Assembly (NCBI GenBank): GCA_948144175.1
Contig: CANXME010001453.1
Coordinates: 1,302,001-1,366,000, forward strand
Source: Closterium sp. NIES-65
Taxonomy: Eukaryota > Streptophyta > Zygnematophyceae > Desmidiales > Closteriaceae
Reading direction: 5' to 3'
Length of the DNA: 64,000 nt
Shown: in pieces, positions 63,251 through 64,000 of the stretch
How positions within the stretch are numbered: position 1 is the first letter of the stretch
How the letters are laid out: the number at the start of each line of letters is the position of its first letter
The notes under the pieces: model-generated
What the model was told of the DNA's origin: nothing
Seen by the model: the letters and a program-made list of their open reading frames with translations, nothing else
Databases searched by the model: none
Translations under genes and position numbers: made by a program

Positions 63251-64000
63251 ACCTAGAGCAGCAGCCTCAATGCCCGGGTCAGGCGGAACACACAGGTAAC
63301 AGTCACCCTCATCACTAGTAGACACAGCATAGATGGGAGCAAGAATAGCATTATAATCAAGATCAAAGATAGCAACCCCCGCCCTAGACAGCTCTCCCCA
63401 GCAGGGGATCTCAGTGGCGTCAGGGAACTGGTGACGCCAAGCGTCCGTCAGGCGGCAGAAGCAGCGCTGGGTGGAGTGCAAGCCCCCGCACTGCTCACCC
63501 GCGCGGTCCTCGGTACGGAGGACGTAGGTAGAGGGACCAGTACCCCCACCTTGCTGATGCGCAGTGTACCACTCACGAAGCTGCTGGGGGGACGGATTCT
63601 CACAAGTGCGCTGCTGCAGCTGGTGCGGACCACCACCGGAGCCACTCTTCTGCGCAGAGCCGTGACCAGCTCCACTGCTGTCGCCGCCACCTCCGCCACC
63701 TCCGCCGCCGCCGCTCCCACCGCCACCGCCGCCGCCTCCTCCGCCTCCACTGCTGCCACCGACACCTCCACCCCCGCCACCACTCCCACCACCACCCCCA
63801 CCCCCTCCATTGCCTCCACCGCCACCTCCACCGCCCCCGCCACCCTCTCCAGTGCCCTTGCCCCCCTCTCCCTTGCCGGTGCGGCGTCTCCTGCTAGGCG
63901 CAGATGCAGCTCCGACCGACTCGAACCCAACGTGGTCGACGGCAGCAGCAGAGGCAACAGAGGGCTACAGGGGGAAGGGCGGCGACGGGAGCACCCCTCA
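63164..64000 (-). pseudogene. D3 gag C-terminal half
   Basis: 63164-63481: CFCRLTDAWRHQFPDATE, AGVAIFDLDYNAILA, DEGDCYLCVPPDPGIEAA. Upstream a Gly/Ser-rich linker (about 63660-63860), seen through a Val/Ala frame. The finger has Ser in place of its first Cys (GPSTYVLRTEDRAGEQCGG). The capsid part lies beyond the window. Confidence 0.75.

Larger units (their letters stand above)
59059..64000 (-). mobile_element. Ty1/copia element D3, cut by the window edge
   Basis: Minus-strand D element: 3' LTR 59059-59184 (126 bp), polypurine tract (plus: cacccccataggcaaag) at 59185, then a pol without RNase H, linker, integrase, protease and gag running past 64000. It resembles D2 throughout. Its LTR is closer to the solo LTR at 2044 than to D2's, so D has at least two LTR subtypes. 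Confidence 0.9.

Overview
This 64-kb window is a nested pile of LTR retrotransposons. I see no intact host gene. The content is eukaryotic and points to the green-plant lineage: Ty1/copia polyproteins (gag-PR-INT-RT-RH), chromodomain Ty3/gypsy elements, primer-binding sites resembling initiator-Met tRNA (TGGTATCAGAGC type), 5-bp target duplications and a tRNA-derived SINE. I cannot name the species. A streptophyte (land plant or charophyte-grade alga) is an inference from these families.

Working family names used below. A: copia with ~1.08-kb LTRs (TGTTGGGTG...CCAACA), all on the minus strand except one solo LTR. B: copia with a GC-rich putative ~1-kb LTR. D and E: related copia families with short LTRs (~126-137 bp and 135 bp) and long Gly/Ala/Pro-rich linkers. 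G1, G2, G3: gypsy elements.

Layout. 1-738 is a G1-like gag-PR fragment (-), fused to D1 (-, 739-7049), whose RT start carries four 270-bp tandem copies and a solo D LTR. 7050-9890 is a broken B copy (+) holding a solo A LTR with TSD acggg. 9899-14720 is an E copy (-) in which a 5' piece of A sits between two ~1-kb direct repeats. 14722-14912 is a G3-like gag scrap. 14913-23282 is A-1 plus the remains of a second A copy; the A-1 5' LTR carries SINE sequence. 23283-25863 is B2 (-), with its putative LTR starting at 25864. 26618-45813 is the complete A-2 (TSD agggc). Its 3' LTR is split by G1 (26806-31734, TSD gtcgc) and by D2 (32419-39849, TSD agctt). 46081-49779 is gypsy G3 (-). 49790-58034 holds scraps of gypsy G2 (+) around a second B-type LTR, into which copia E2 (50391-57047, TSD tggac) inserted. 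58035-58708 is unassigned and is the best candidate for non-transposon DNA. 58709-59058 is a 37-bp minisatellite. 59059-64000 is D3 (-), running off the window.

No element looks autonomous: every pol has stops, frameshifts or lost domains. G1 and D3 lack RNase H, E2 shows no capsid region, and two A copies share one gag deletion. By-eye LTR divergence (A-2 about 7%, its guests G1 about 3.5% and D2 about 3%) agrees with the nesting order. I found no CRISPR array, operon, rRNA gene or stand-alone tRNA gene.
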